A stretch of 64,000 nucleotides of DNA from contig JAIVFI010000028.1 in the NCBI GenBank assembly GCA_025558095.1, positions 543,113-607,112 of the forward strand, given 5' to 3'. Below, one piece after another: positions 53,129 through 62,045 of this stretch; the first letter of the stretch is position 1; each line of letters starts with the position of its first letter. The position numbers and the translations under genes were made by a program. Origin of the DNA: Hyaloraphidium curvatum. Taxonomy: Eukaryota > Monoblepharomycota > Hyaloraphidiomycetes > Hyaloraphidiales > Hyaloraphidiaceae. The notes below the pieces were generated by a model. The model was not told the DNA's origin. It searched no databases and saw only the letters and a program-made list of their open reading frames with translations.

Positions 53129-53314
53129 CAGCATCCGGTTGTGCGCCAGGATCAGGCGTCCGCCGTACAGCACGGGCTCCACTGCCGTTTCCGCCGGCAG
53201 GTAGGCGTTCCGGCCGCTATCGCCCGGCCGCAGGCAGGCCGGGCGAACGGGGGGCCGGCCCGCGAAGCCGGCCAGCTTCCCTGCGCGTTCGCGGCCCCGG
53301 TAGACGGGGATGCG
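53129..53314 (-). pseudogene. Broken inverted copy of the nucleotidyltransferase gene
   Basis: About 62 codons matching the middle of the gene at 50,783: RIPVYRGRERAGKLAGFAG, then GRNAYLPAETAVEPVLYGGRLILAHNRML. Both ends of the match are abrupt. Several Leu codons have become Pro and the metal-binding GS...D.D motif is missing, so it cannot be active. It lies inverted to its parent, just before the GT92 start. Confidence 0.8.
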
Positions 53315-53389
53315 GTGGGGCACTTCCTGCGGGTCGGGGCGCGCGGAGGCGACGAGGGACGGAAGGGGCGCCTCGCCGCTCCGGATCCG

Positions 53390-54430
53390 ATGCGCTTCCC
53401 GACGGCCCTCGCCGCCGGCGCGGCGGCCGCCCTCGCGCTGCTATCCGCGCACGCGTTCTTTGGCCGTCCGGAACCGCCGCGCGCGGCCGGCGGCCCCCCG
53501 CGGATCGCGGCGTGCGCGGTGGTGCGCGACGCGTCGGCCGATCTGCCCGAGTGGCTCGCGTACCACCGCGGCATCGGCGTCTCGCGGTTCCTCGTGTTCG
53601 ACGACGGCTCGCGCCCGCCGCTGCGCATCGATGCGCCGGACGTCGAGGTGTCCCGCGTGGCGGGCACGCGCGCGGCCCCCGGCGAGGACAAGCCGCCGTT
53701 CGCGCGCACGGCGCAGGGCGTCGGCTACGCGCGGTGCGCCGTCCGGTGCGCGGACTTCGACTGGATGCTTTTCGTCGACCCGGACGAGTTCGTCATGCTG
53801 CGATCGCCGCGGCCGTCGCTCCCCCAGTTCCTCTCCCGCCCGCACATCCGCGACGCGTCGGCGGTCTGCCTCAACTGGATCGTGTTTGCCGCCCCGCCCG
53901 GCACCCCGCGGTCGGCCAACGGCACCCTCGCGGGCTACTCGCGCTGCGCAGGGCCGGGGTTCGTCAAGAGCAGCGCGTTCAAGGCGGTCGCCAACTGCCG
54001 GCACCTCGTGGGGATGGCGTCGCCGCACAACCCCACCTCGTGGGGATGGCGTCGCCGCACAACCCCGTGGTGCGGGATGATCCCCCGGGGGAGCCGGGCG
54101 CGGGGCCGGGCGGGGTCGACGCGCTGGGGTGGCTGGTGGCGGTGATCAGCCCGTAGAGATCTGATCAGCCCGTTCAACACGCGGGAGCAGGTGGCCGCGC
54201 CCGTGGCGGTGCACCACTACATGTATCGCTCGGACGAGGAGGTGCGCGAGAAGCTGGCCAAGGGCGGCGCGGACGGCAAGGTGCGCACCGAGGAGGAGCG
54301 AAGGTTGGCGGCGGCGGCGGCGAACGCAACGTGCGATTACCTGCAGAGGAGGGTCAGGAAATGCTGCCCGCTGGTCATGGACTGGGACAGCGTTCCCCCG
54401 CCGCTGTACGGGGACGTCGGAAACGATTGA
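53390..54430 (+). pseudogene. Family 92-like glycosyltransferase, broken by two tandem duplications
   Basis: Starts MRFPTALAAGAAAALALLSAHAFF (signal anchor). GT92 blocks: IAACAVVRDASADLPEWLAYHRGIGVSRFLVFDDGS, then DFDWMLFVDPDEFVML with the D-x-D-type metal site, ASAVCLNWIVF and HLVGMASPHNP. A perfect 32-bp tandem repeat (54,003-54,034 and 54,035-54,066) shifts the frame, giving a stop at 54,143-54,145. A second short duplication (12-bp match, period 19, at 54,143 and 54,162) follows. With single copies the frame would run on through ISPFNTREQVAAPVAVHHYMYRS to the stop at 54,430. So the gene was recently intact. GT92 enzymes add galactose to glycans. Confidence 0.78.
54003..54066. repeat. 32-bp direct tandem duplication
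   Basis: Two identical adjacent 32-bp units beginning ACCTCGTGGGG inside the GT92-like gene. The length is not a multiple of three. Confidence 0.95.
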
Positions 54431-54813
54431 TTGGCCCGGCCGGCCGACACGTGGTGGTGCCGTCGGTTCGCTATGGGTACCTTTCCATCGCCGCCCGCTC
54501 GGCCGCCTCCATCGCCGCCTCTGCCTTGGCAGCCCTCCCCTGGACCCGCACCGCGTCCCTCCCTCCGCCGGGTCTGGCTCCTTCGGGAACGCCCCTGGTG
54601 GGGCCGGTAGAGCGCCCGGGACCCCATCCTCGAGGGTGGGACAAGGCTGCCGGGACCAAACTCGACTTGAATCAGCAGTTCCGCACCGTAGCTTCACCAT
54701 GCATCTCGGAAATCCGACGGTGGCCTTGTCCCGTCCTGGTCCTCGTCCGACGCCAGGGGCACGGACGGCTGTTTGCTGCGCTCCGCAGATCGCCCACCCC
54801 AATGCATGGCAGC
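54431..54813. other. Intergenic, convergent 3' ends
   Basis: 383 bases between the GT92-like gene and the pyruvyl-transferase-like gene. Nothing recognised. Confidence 0.45.
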
Positions 54814-55968
54814 TCACCCCCCGCACGGCTCCGCGATCCGCGCCAGCACCTCCCCCGCGCTCCCCTGCAGGGCCTCCAGCCATCCCCTCCCCGCCTCGCC
54901 CACTTTCCCCGCATCCACCGCCTCGAACCCCCCCGCGAGGACCTCCCCCGCCTCCCGCACGGCGCCCTTGGCCGCGTGCCCGACGCCCGAGTAGTAGTCC
55001 GCGAACTTGGTCCAGGGCTCGGAGCCGCCCGGAGGCAGGAGGACGCGGGAGGGCACGCCGTACGCGTCGGCGAGGGCGGCGCCGTGCAGCGAGCCAGAGA
55101 CCACCGCGCGCGCAGAGGTCAGCCGGAGGACGAGGTCCAGCGCGGGCGCGGTAGAGGGGGTGAAGGCCATGTAGACGGGGCGGAGGCACCCGAAGGTGGA
55201 TTCGAGGGCCTGGAGGGAGGGGTGCGGGAGGCCGGCGGAGGAGAGGGCCGCGAGGTCCGGGGCGGAAAAGTGGGCGGAGGGGAGGAGGCGGCCCGAGGGG
55301 GAGAAGGAAGAAGAGAGGATGCGGGCGGCGGCATGCTGGTGCAGGTGTATCGCCAGGGCGAGGCACGTCCGCCTGTGGGGAAGCACGTAGAGGGAGGGGA
55401 AGAGGAGGGGCATGGCGAGCACGGGGTCGCCGACGGACACCCTTACCGCACTCTTCAGCGGGATACCCGAGGGCGCGGTGCACGGCGCCGACGGACCGCC
55501 GGGGCACACGAGGTCCATCGAGAGGCGGCCGCGGGTCGCGAGGAGCAGCGCGTCCCCCGCCGACGCGTCCCCGGCCGTCCCGTTAACGTCCGCCCGCTCC
55601 AGCTTGGTGCCCATGCCGGCGAGCACGTCCCCTGGTTGGAGGAAATATGCCGGCGCGTGTAGCTCCGAGCCGACCATGACCAGCTTGCCCCGCGCCGAAA
55701 ACTCCGCGCGGCGGACCGACACGCGCTTCCCCGCGGCCCGCTCCAGGGCGGCGCGGAGGATCACCGGCACCAGCGCGTCGCCCAGGTTTTCGACCGCCAC
55801 GTCCGCGCAGCCCACCGGCCACCACGTCGCGCGCACGCAGATTTCGGGCGGGGGCGGCGGCGCGGGAGCGGGCGGGCGGGCGAGCAGCAGCCGCAGGCCA
55901 AACAGGAGACAGGAGAGGAGGAGGAGCAGGAGCGGCAGGGGGAGCCGGCCCCGGAGCACCGCGGCCAT
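54814..55968 (-). CDS. Polysaccharide pyruvyl transferase-like, type II membrane protein
   Basis: 384 residues, single exon. A strong Leu-rich signal anchor (LPLPLLLLLLSCLLFGLRLLL, about residues 10-30) and Pro-rich stem are followed by VENLGDALVPVILRAAL, VMVGSELHAPAYFL, and the late motif ARAVVSGSLHGAALADAYGVPS, matching the NxGD and R/S-x-H-x-A pattern of this family. Bacterial CsaB and WcaK and fission-yeast Pvg1 belong here; Pvg1 puts pyruvate on galactose in the Golgi. Its start codon overlaps, head to head, an in-frame Met on the opposite strand (see next gene). Likely a Golgi sugar-modifying enzyme of the glycan cluster. Confidence 0.8.
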   Translation of the reverse strand: MAAVLRGRLPLPLLLLLLSCLLFGLRLLLARPPAPAPPPPPEICVRATWWPVGCADVAVENLGDALVPVILRAALERAAGKRVSVRRAEFSARGKLVMVGSELHAPAYFLQPGDVLAGMGTKLERADVNGTAGDASAGDALLLATRGRLSMDLVCPGGPSAPCTAPSGIPLKSAVRVSVGDPVLAMPLLFPSLYVLPHRRTCLALAIHLHQHAAARILSSSFSPSGRLLPSAHFSAPDLAALSSAGLPHPSLQALESTFGCLRPVYMAFTPSTAPALDLVLRLTSARAVVSGSLHGAALADAYGVPSRVLLPPGGSEPWTKFADYYSGVGHAAKGAVREAGEVLAGGFEAVDAGKVGEAGRGWLEALQGSAGEVLARIAEPCGG

Positions 55969-56168
55969 GTCGGCGATTCGAAAGGGGGAGTGGAAAACGG
56001 AAGTCCCTTGGGGATCCGTGCCGCAAGGATTCCCGCCCGCTGTCCCCTCTGTTTCGGGAGCGCACTGCGACGGGCCGGCCTCGTGCGGCACCCTCTGCCG
56101 CGGCTGCCCGGCCGCGCACCCCCCTCGGCCCGCGCCGCCCGCTCCCCTAACCCCCCGCACCCAAACAG

Positions 56169-56605
56169 CCATCCGATGGAGCGCCGCCCCGATCGCCGCC
56201 GAACTCGCGGGGAGGTTCGCCATCGAGCGCCCCGGGCTGCCCGCCTTTGCCCTGACGGAACCCTGCGTGCTGACCGCCGTGGGCAACGACTACTCGTGCG
56301 AGCGGGTGTTTGCGCGCCAGGTCGAGGCCGCGTGCGGGCCGGGGGACGTGCTGCTCGCCATCACGACGTCGGGGACCTCGCCAAACATCCTGGCGGCCCT
56401 CGCCGCCACCAAGCGCAAGGGCGCGGCGACAATCGCGCTGTGCGGACTGGGCGGGCAGATGGACGACGCGGACGTGAGGGTCAGGGTGCCGTCGAGGGAC
56501 ACGCCGCGCGTGCAGGAGGTGCAGATGCTGCTGGGGCACGCCATCTGCGAGATGGTCGAGCGGGAAATGTTCGGGGGAGGGGACGCAGGCGACGCAATGG
56601 ACTGA
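56169..56605 (+). CDS. gmhA: GmhA-like sugar isomerase (SIS domain), N terminus not found
   Basis: GmhA turns sedoheptulose 7-phosphate into D-glycero-D-manno-heptose 7-phosphate, the first step of heptose synthesis. The 145 visible codons match its C-terminal three quarters: AAELAGRFAIERPGLPAFAL, VGNDYSCERVFARQVEAACGPGDVLLAITTSGTSPN, AATKRKGAATIALCG, and VRVPSRDTPRVQEVQMLLGHAICEMVEREMF. The TSGTSPN loop and the late RVQE..H pattern that hold substrate and catalytic residues are present. What should precede them, the GNGGS..DA.H loop, is not found: the frame enters from an acceptor (AACAG at 56,168) or continues open to a Met at 55,967 with unrelated sequence. Gene is real by family, but its 5' end is unresolved or lost. 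Confidence 0.75.
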
Positions 56606-56651
56606 GCTGCCTGTGCGAGCTGCGTGTGCGATATCCTTCACTACCCATTGC

Positions 56652-58184
56652 TCAAATAACGAGCGCCGCGTGCCGTTCCGGCCCAGGCTGCCCCTCGGTC
56701 CGCGCCCTCATTCTCTTAGCCGCGTGCAACGCCGCCCTATTCTCCCACAGCTCCTCCAGCGCCGCCCTCGCGTTCCGCGCCGCGGCCTCGGGCCCCCTCT
56801 CCCTGCGCACCCACCTCCCGCCGCGCCGGCCGACCTCCCGCGCCCTGTCCGGGTCGGATGCGATCGCCCGCATGATCCCCGCCGCGGCATGCACGTCCGG
56901 TTCCGGCCACCCGGGGTTGAGGTACGTCCCCTCCTCCGCCGGGCACCCCGTGCCATTGTCGCGCCCCTCGCCGATCCGATCGGGCCACCGCACGGGGACG
57001 AGGTACTCCCAACCGGGCGGCTGGAAATCCAGGTTCCCCGAGTAGTTGGTCGCCACCACGGGCTTCCCCATCGCCAGCGCCTGGTACATCCCCAGGCCGA
57101 CGCCCTCGGCGCGGTGCAGGCTCGCGTAGGCGTCGCAGGCGGCAAAGAGCGCGCGCATGCCCGCGGGGGGCAGGGTGCGCGAGACGACGGCGACGGAGGG
57201 GTGGGTAGATGCGAGGGAGACGACGGCGGGCCAGCCGGAGGTGGTGTTGGCGCAGTTGTGGGCTTTGAGGAGCAGGCGCGGGCGGGTGCCAGGCCGGGGC
57301 GGCGGTTGCCCCGGCGGGAAGGCGAGGAGGAAGGCCTGCACGAGCCCCAGGGGGTTCTTGCGGTGCACCGACGAGAGGCAGTCCATGGTGAAGAGGAAGA
57401 CGTAGTCGCCGGGGAGGAAGCCCAGCTCGCTGCGGGCGGCGGCGACCTCGTGCGCGGGGGGTTCTCCCGAACCGACGAACTCGGGGGAGTACGTCTCCCG
57501 CACCGCGCGCACGGGCAGAGCGGTCCATTTCCGGAAAGTCGCGGCGACGAACTCCGAGTGGGCCCAAATGCCGTCGAGCGAGGCGAGCTTGCGCAGCCAG
57601 TCGCGGGGGATGACCTCGGTCTCGAGCGGAATCCACGCCACCGCGAGGGCGTCGCGGTCGGGGCGGAAGGAACCGGTGGTCGCCGCCTCGAACACGACGT
57701 CGAGCAGGTCCAACGCGACCCCCGTCAGCGAGACGAAGTAGCCGTGGGGCGCGCGGCAGTCCATCCCCGCCACGTCCGCCCCTCCCGCCCTCAATTCGGC
57801 CAGCAGCGCCTCCCACGCCTCCTTGTCCGTCTTGTGCGGGGTAGAGACGACGTCGTGGGCGTCGCACGCGCGCACGGGGATGCCGGCCAGCGCGAGGGTG
57901 CGCAGGAAGGAGCGCGAGCCGGCGGCGATGCCGAACTGTCCCGAGAACCAGGAGTAGAACGCCACGCCGAACGTTTTCTCGGCCGAGTGGTTCTCCGACG
58001 AGCCGGCGTCCGGCCGCGAGAAGGCGTCGAGTGTCCGCGGGAATTCAGCCGACGCGAGGGCGGAGAGGCCGTCCCGGGCCGGTTCGCGGGCGGGCCCCAC
58101 CGGGAGCGCCCCATGGAGGCGCAGACGGAGCACCGTCAGGAGGCTCAAGGCCGCGCTGAGGGTCGCGAGGAGCCTTTTCTGCAT
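56652..58184 (-). CDS. Family 4 glycosyltransferase with signal anchor
   Basis: 510 residues, single exon; first true Met (MQKRLLATLSAALSLLTVL) begins a membrane anchor, while the longer frame starts at a GTG and lacks bias. The GT-B C-terminal half shows YVFLFTMDCLSSVHRKNPLGLVQAF, RLLLKAHN, and HRAEGVGLGMYQALAMGKPVVATNYSGNLDF, the E-x7-E donor motif of retaining GT4 enzymes. The N half has YSWFSGQFGIAAGSRSF and GIPVRACDAHDVVS. Type II Golgi topology is expected. Such enzymes transfer a sugar, including heptose in bacteria, from a nucleotide donor; the donor here is unknown, but the gene sits between the two heptose genes. Confidence 0.85.
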   Translation of the reverse strand: MQKRLLATLSAALSLLTVLRLRLHGALPVGPAREPARDGLSALASAEFPRTLDAFSRPDAGSSENHSAEKTFGVAFYSWFSGQFGIAAGSRSFLRTLALAGIPVRACDAHDVVSTPHKTDKEAWEALLAELRAGGADVAGMDCRAPHGYFVSLTGVALDLLDVVFEAATTGSFRPDRDALAVAWIPLETEVIPRDWLRKLASLDGIWAHSEFVAATFRKWTALPVRAVRETYSPEFVGSGEPPAHEVAAARSELGFLPGDYVFLFTMDCLSSVHRKNPLGLVQAFLLAFPPGQPPPRPGTRPRLLLKAHNCANTTSGWPAVVSLASTHPSVAVVSRTLPPAGMRALFAACDAYASLHRAEGVGLGMYQALAMGKPVVATNYSGNLDFQPPGWEYLVPVRWPDRIGEGRDNGTGCPAEEGTYLNPGWPEPDVHAAAGIMRAIASDPDRAREVGRRGGRWVRRERGPEAAARNARAALEELWENRAALHAAKRMRARTEGQPGPERHAALVI

Positions 58185-58574
58185 TTCCGAGTCGCAGGTA
58201 TCGGCGTCGTCCCTCGGCACGGCCACCTCCCGGATCCTTGCCGGAAGCCACGCTTCGGCAGCGGCACGAAGACCTCCGGTTGCCGCTAAGAGCTCCGCCG
58301 GGCGCACCTTCTCGCCTCTTGCGGGTTGCCTGGAGCCCAGAGGCGGAGGCGGCGGCGGGCGGCCCCACCAGCCCGCCTATATCGGCCGGCGACTCTCCGC
58401 GCTTCGCCAAGCCCAATCTCCTTGCACTTAGGCACCCTTGGTGAGTCCACCGGGGCTGTGAGAGGCCGTGCTGAACTGTGCCACCGCCCTTACCGAGTCG
58501 CCCTTTCGGCCGCGACGCGTCTACAAAGGGCGCGATCCCTCAGCGATCCCCATCTTTCGTCCTTTGGTGGCCGC

Positions 58575-60179
58575 ATGGCCGGCGGCCCCCGCGAGCTCCG
58601 GCCGGCCGTGTTCGTCGACCGCGACGGCACGCTGAACCCTGATGCGGGACACACGCACCGCGCCGAGGATTTTCGGCTGTTCCCCGGCGCCGCGGACGCG
58701 CTGCGGCGACTCGCGGGGAGGGGCTTCCTGCTCGCGGTGGTGACGAACCAGGGGGGCATCGGGCGGGGGCTCTACACGGAGGGGCACTTCGAGGCGGTCA
58801 CGGACCACATGCATTCGCTGCTGGCGGCGGAGGGCGCGCGGGTCGACGCGGTGGTGCACTGTCCCCACGCGCCCGACGCGCGGTGCCGCTGCCGGAAACC
58901 CGAGCCGGGCATGTTCGTGGCCGCTGCTACCAGTCTCAGCATCGACCTCGCGGCTTCGTTTGCCGTGGGCGACCGGCCATCGGACCTCATCGCCGCGCGC
59001 ACCGCGGGGATCCCCCGGTGCGCGCTCGTGCACTGCGGCGAGCCGCTGCCCTTTGCCGCGGACCGGCACGCCGATTTCGCGGGCGACGACCTCTCCGCCG
59101 CCGCCCGCTGGATCCTTTCCTTCCCGCCGCCCTCTCCCCGCCTCCCCGCCCACCCCTCCCGCGCCCTCGCCCGCGCGCCCCTCCGCGTCGGCCTCGCGGG
59201 GGGCGGCACCGACGTCCCCCCCTTCCCCTCGCTGCACGGCGGCGCCGCCCTCGCCCTCGCCATCTCCCTCTCCGCCCGCGCGGAGGTGTGCCTCCTGCCC
59301 CCGGGGTCCCCGTGCCGCTTCCTCACCCCGGACCTCGGCCAGTCCCTCTCGCACGACCCGTCGGAGCTCGCCCTCCCCCCGTCGGATTCGCCGTGCCTCC
59401 TCCCCCTTGCCGCTTATCGGCACTTTGCCCTCCTCCGCGGCCCATTTTCCTGCCTCGCCTCGATCCGCTCGGACGCGCCGCCGGGCTCCGGTTTAGGCGG
59501 ATCCTCCGCGTGCCTGGTGGCCCTCGTTAGGGGGTTTGCGGCGGTCTTGGGAATCCCAATGTCGGCGCGGGAGGTCGCCGAGGCGTGCTGCACGATCGAG
59601 AGGGGGGACCTGGCGATGCCGGGAGGCGGGCAGGACGCGTTTTCGGCGGCATCCGGTGGGGTGAACCTTTTCACGTTTCCCAAGGGAGAGGGAGAGATCG
59701 GCATACGGAGGATCATCCCGGGGCAACGCACGGTCGAGGGGCTGGAGGGATTGGTGCTTCGGTGCTCCGGGGCGGGGCGGCCGCCCGGGACGGGGCACGC
59801 CGCTCGGGCCGACCGGGACGCGCTGGACCACGGGGAGGAGGAGGCGCTGCTGCGGATGAAGGGCGCGGCGCTGGCGGCCGCGGACGCGCTCGAACGGGAC
59901 GACTGGCCGGCTGCGGCGGCCGCGATCGCCGCGTCGTGGTCGGCCAAGCCCTCGGGCGGGAGCGTTCCGGCGGTCGTCGCGGCGCTCGGGGCCGGTGCGG
60001 CAGCTGCCAAGGTGTGCGGCGCGGGGGGCGGCGGGTTCGCCGTCGCGCTGTGCGGGGCGGAGGCGAGGGAGGCGGTGGAGCGGGCGCTGGCGGAGGCGTC
60101 GTCGGCCGGTTGGACGGTTCCGGTGAGGCTGGCGTTCGCGGGTGCGACGGCGGAGATCGCACCCCCCGACGGGCCGTAG
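58575..60179 (+). CDS. Fused heptose-bisphosphate phosphatase and heptose-7-phosphate kinase (GmhB-HddA)
   Basis: 534 residues, single exon. Residues 1-185 are a GmhB-type HAD phosphatase: VFVDRDGTLNPDAGH (Asp15, Asp17), TNQGGIGRGLYTE, the zinc loop CPHAPDARCRCRKPEPGM (Cys96, His98, Cys104, Cys106) and VGDRPSDL. Residues 200-534 are a GHMP kinase of the HddA type: RVGLAGGGTDVPPF, APPGSGLGGSSACL (ATP loop, about 302-314), MPGGGQDAF and KVCGAGGGGFAVAL. In bacteria HddA phosphorylates D-glycero-D-manno-heptose 7-phosphate at C1 and GmhB removes the 7-phosphate, so the two steps after GmhA are in one protein. No signal peptide, so cytosolic. Upstream Met codons in the frame have poor bias; MAGGPRELRP was chosen. 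Confidence 0.9.
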   Translation: MAGGPRELRPAVFVDRDGTLNPDAGHTHRAEDFRLFPGAADALRRLAGRGFLLAVVTNQGGIGRGLYTEGHFEAVTDHMHSLLAAEGARVDAVVHCPHAPDARCRCRKPEPGMFVAAATSLSIDLAASFAVGDRPSDLIAARTAGIPRCALVHCGEPLPFAADRHADFAGDDLSAAARWILSFPPPSPRLPAHPSRALARAPLRVGLAGGGTDVPPFPSLHGGAALALAISLSARAEVCLLPPGSPCRFLTPDLGQSLSHDPSELALPPSDSPCLLPLAAYRHFALLRGPFSCLASIRSDAPPGSGLGGSSACLVALVRGFAAVLGIPMSAREVAEACCTIERGDLAMPGGGQDAFSAASGGVNLFTFPKGEGEIGIRRIIPGQRTVEGLEGLVLRCSGAGRPPGTGHAARADRDALDHGEEEALLRMKGAALAAADALERDDWPAAAAAIAASWSAKPSGGSVPAVVAALGAGAAAAKVCGAGGGGFAVALCGAEAREAVERALAEASSAGWTVPVRLAFAGATAEIAPPDGP

Positions 60180-60236
60180 ATTTCTCGGCAATGCGAGCTC
60201 GTGACGTAACCTGCCCCCTGGCAGTTCACACTGGCC

Positions 60237-61502
60237 TCATCCTTCGCCCACAACGCGGTCCCTCGCAACGCCGCCCGCCAGCAGCCCCTCCAGCTCGCAC
60301 GCGTGCAGCCCTCCCGCGAACCCCTCGACGTCCCCCCGCCCGTACGACACCGCGTACCAGTCCCCCACCCGCGACAGTCCGGAGAGGAACCCCTGCCCGC
60401 TCTCGGGCCCGAACGCGCGGAACGGCCGTCCGGCGCGCAGCAACGCGTACGGCGGGAGCGCCGAGAACGAGTAGGCAAAGAAGTGGTACACGTTGGGCCA
60501 GGTGCCATTGTCAAAATGCCCGATCGCGACGCGTTCGGTAGGGGAGTGGGGGACACCCTGCGAGCCGCCGTGGACCTCAGCGGAGGGGACGCCGAGCTGG
60601 GCGGCCAGACCGGGAAAGGAGGTCCGCGCGACCTCGTCGCAGGCTCCGGTGCGGTCAATGTCGCAGCGGAGGACGACGTGCGGGTCGAGGGAGTAGGAGA
60701 GGAGGAGCTCGCCCACGCGGGACACGAAGGGGATCCAGTTGCGCTCCGTCGGGCGCATGTTGGGGGTCGAGAGGTAGACAACCGAACGCGGGGCAAGCTT
60801 CGGCACGCTCTCTTCGGCAGACGACGCGCCGTTGGGGAAGCTCAGCGCCAGCAGTTCTTCGAGGTCCGCGAGCACGGCGGCAATGCGCTGCGACGCGCAC
60901 GCGCGCGGGTGCGGCGACTTGGCGAGAACGAGCAGCCGCCCGTCAGGCAGCACGACGGGCCGCGGATCCAGATAGCCGTGGTACGGCGCGAGCGGGCACT
61001 CGCTGCGCTCCGAGGGGTGCGGCGCCGCGTCGAGGTGCACGAAGCGGCCCGGCTCGAGGTCCGCCAGACGCCCGCGGAAACGGAATTCCGGCGTGCGGGG
61101 GAAGCGGAAGGCGCGCAACACAACAAAAAAGTTCCCCTGCGGCGGCCACTTCTCGCCCTCGCGCGTCGGGGTCGAGCCGTTGAACGAGGCACGGAACGCG
61201 ACCAGCGCGAATCCCCGTTGGGAGAGCACCTCCGCGTCCTCCGCGGCCACCGACGGATTCGCGAGCAATATCCACGGCGGAAGAGCAGGGAAACGCGGCG
61301 GCACATCGTCCAGCCGCGATTCGGAGGCGGCGAGGGCGGCGGGGATGCCCGAAGGGAGCAGCGGCGTGCGGAGGCCCGGCGGGAGCGCGCAGACCGCCGG
61401 CGCCGGTGCCGCATCGAACGAAGACACTGGGGAGCGAAGGATGAGCCAGGCCGCGGCGAGGGCGGCGGCGGCGGCCACGGGGAGCACGCGGTAGCGCGGC
61501 AT
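60237..61502 (-). CDS. Membrane-anchored propeller-like protein, possible sugar-transfer enzyme
   Basis: 421 residues, single exon, with a signal anchor (VLPVAAAAALAAAWLIL). Conserved-looking blocks: PRPVVLPDGRLLVLA, ERNWIPFVSRVGELLLSYSLDPHVVL, AEVHGGSQGVPHSP, VAIGHFDNG, YHFFAYSFSALPPYALL and WYAVSYGRGDVEGF. This order (NW.PF, YS..PH.VL, GGS or GGT, a GH segment, PP, SYG..D) is like the five-bladed-propeller domain related to GH130 and fungal beta-mannosyltransferases, but I am not certain. Its stop lies 57 bp from that of the GmhB-HddA gene (convergent). A 150-bp inverted copy of part of it is at the telomere. Confidence 0.65.
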   Translation of the reverse strand: MPRYRVLPVAAAAALAAAWLILRSPVSSFDAAPAPAVCALPPGLRTPLLPSGIPAALAASESRLDDVPPRFPALPPWILLANPSVAAEDAEVLSQRGFALVAFRASFNGSTPTREGEKWPPQGNFFVVLRAFRFPRTPEFRFRGRLADLEPGRFVHLDAAPHPSERSECPLAPYHGYLDPRPVVLPDGRLLVLAKSPHPRACASQRIAAVLADLEELLALSFPNGASSAEESVPKLAPRSVVYLSTPNMRPTERNWIPFVSRVGELLLSYSLDPHVVLRCDIDRTGACDEVARTSFPGLAAQLGVPSAEVHGGSQGVPHSPTERVAIGHFDNGTWPNVYHFFAYSFSALPPYALLRAGRPFRAFGPESGQGFLSGLSRVGDWYAVSYGRGDVEGFAGGLHACELEGLLAGGVARDRVVGEG

Positions 61503-62045
61503 TGGTGGCCCGGGGCGGGACGGCCGTACCGGATACCGCGCGCCCCCCCCGGGCCCGAATCAGTGCCAGCGTCCGAATCGAGCTGCAAGCGCTGCACGAT
61601 GCGTTGGAACGCTTCCGAACGAGCCGAAAATTACACTCAGAGAGTTGGCATCCGCGATGGGAGGGTCACAAAGGAGTGCGGGGAATGAGTACTAGACTGG
61701 GACAAGACCGACTTTCGGCGCCAGCAATCCGTTGGGCGGCTGCACGGGCACTGGAAGGAGGTAGTGGAAGGAGGGCTAGCCACCCGCCGAGCTCCGCTAA
61801 TCCTCCCACTGGACAACGTCCAGCAGGGCTACTGTCATGACGGGGGGCGGAAGCCCCGTGTAGACCTGTCTTGACGACGTTGAGGAGTCACTACACAGCA
61901 CTGCGCCTAGTCTTCCCTATGGCGGGTGCGTCCAGGATTATGCATAATCCCTACAGTCCGGTGCGGGGTACTTGAGCGGCAAACTTCCAAACACAACTTC
62001 GTCTCGTTCCCCACACACCAATTACATCGTTTTCGCCTAGAAAAT
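61503..62045. other. Subtelomeric spacer
   Basis: 543 bases with lower GC. A short perfect hairpin (ACGGGG...CCCCGT) lies near 61,838-61,857. No gene seen; it may contain one end of the transposon, but no terminal repeat could be matched. Confidence 0.4.

Noticed and set aside
53990-54180. An intron covering the duplicated segments of the GT92 gene
   Set aside because: No donor-acceptor pair removes one unit of each repeat and keeps the conserved residues in frame.
64-61502. CRISPR arrays, bacterial operons or ribosome binding sites
   Set aside because: No regularly spaced repeats were seen and the genes carry spliceosomal introns; bacterial-like genes here are best read as transferred, not as a bacterial contig.
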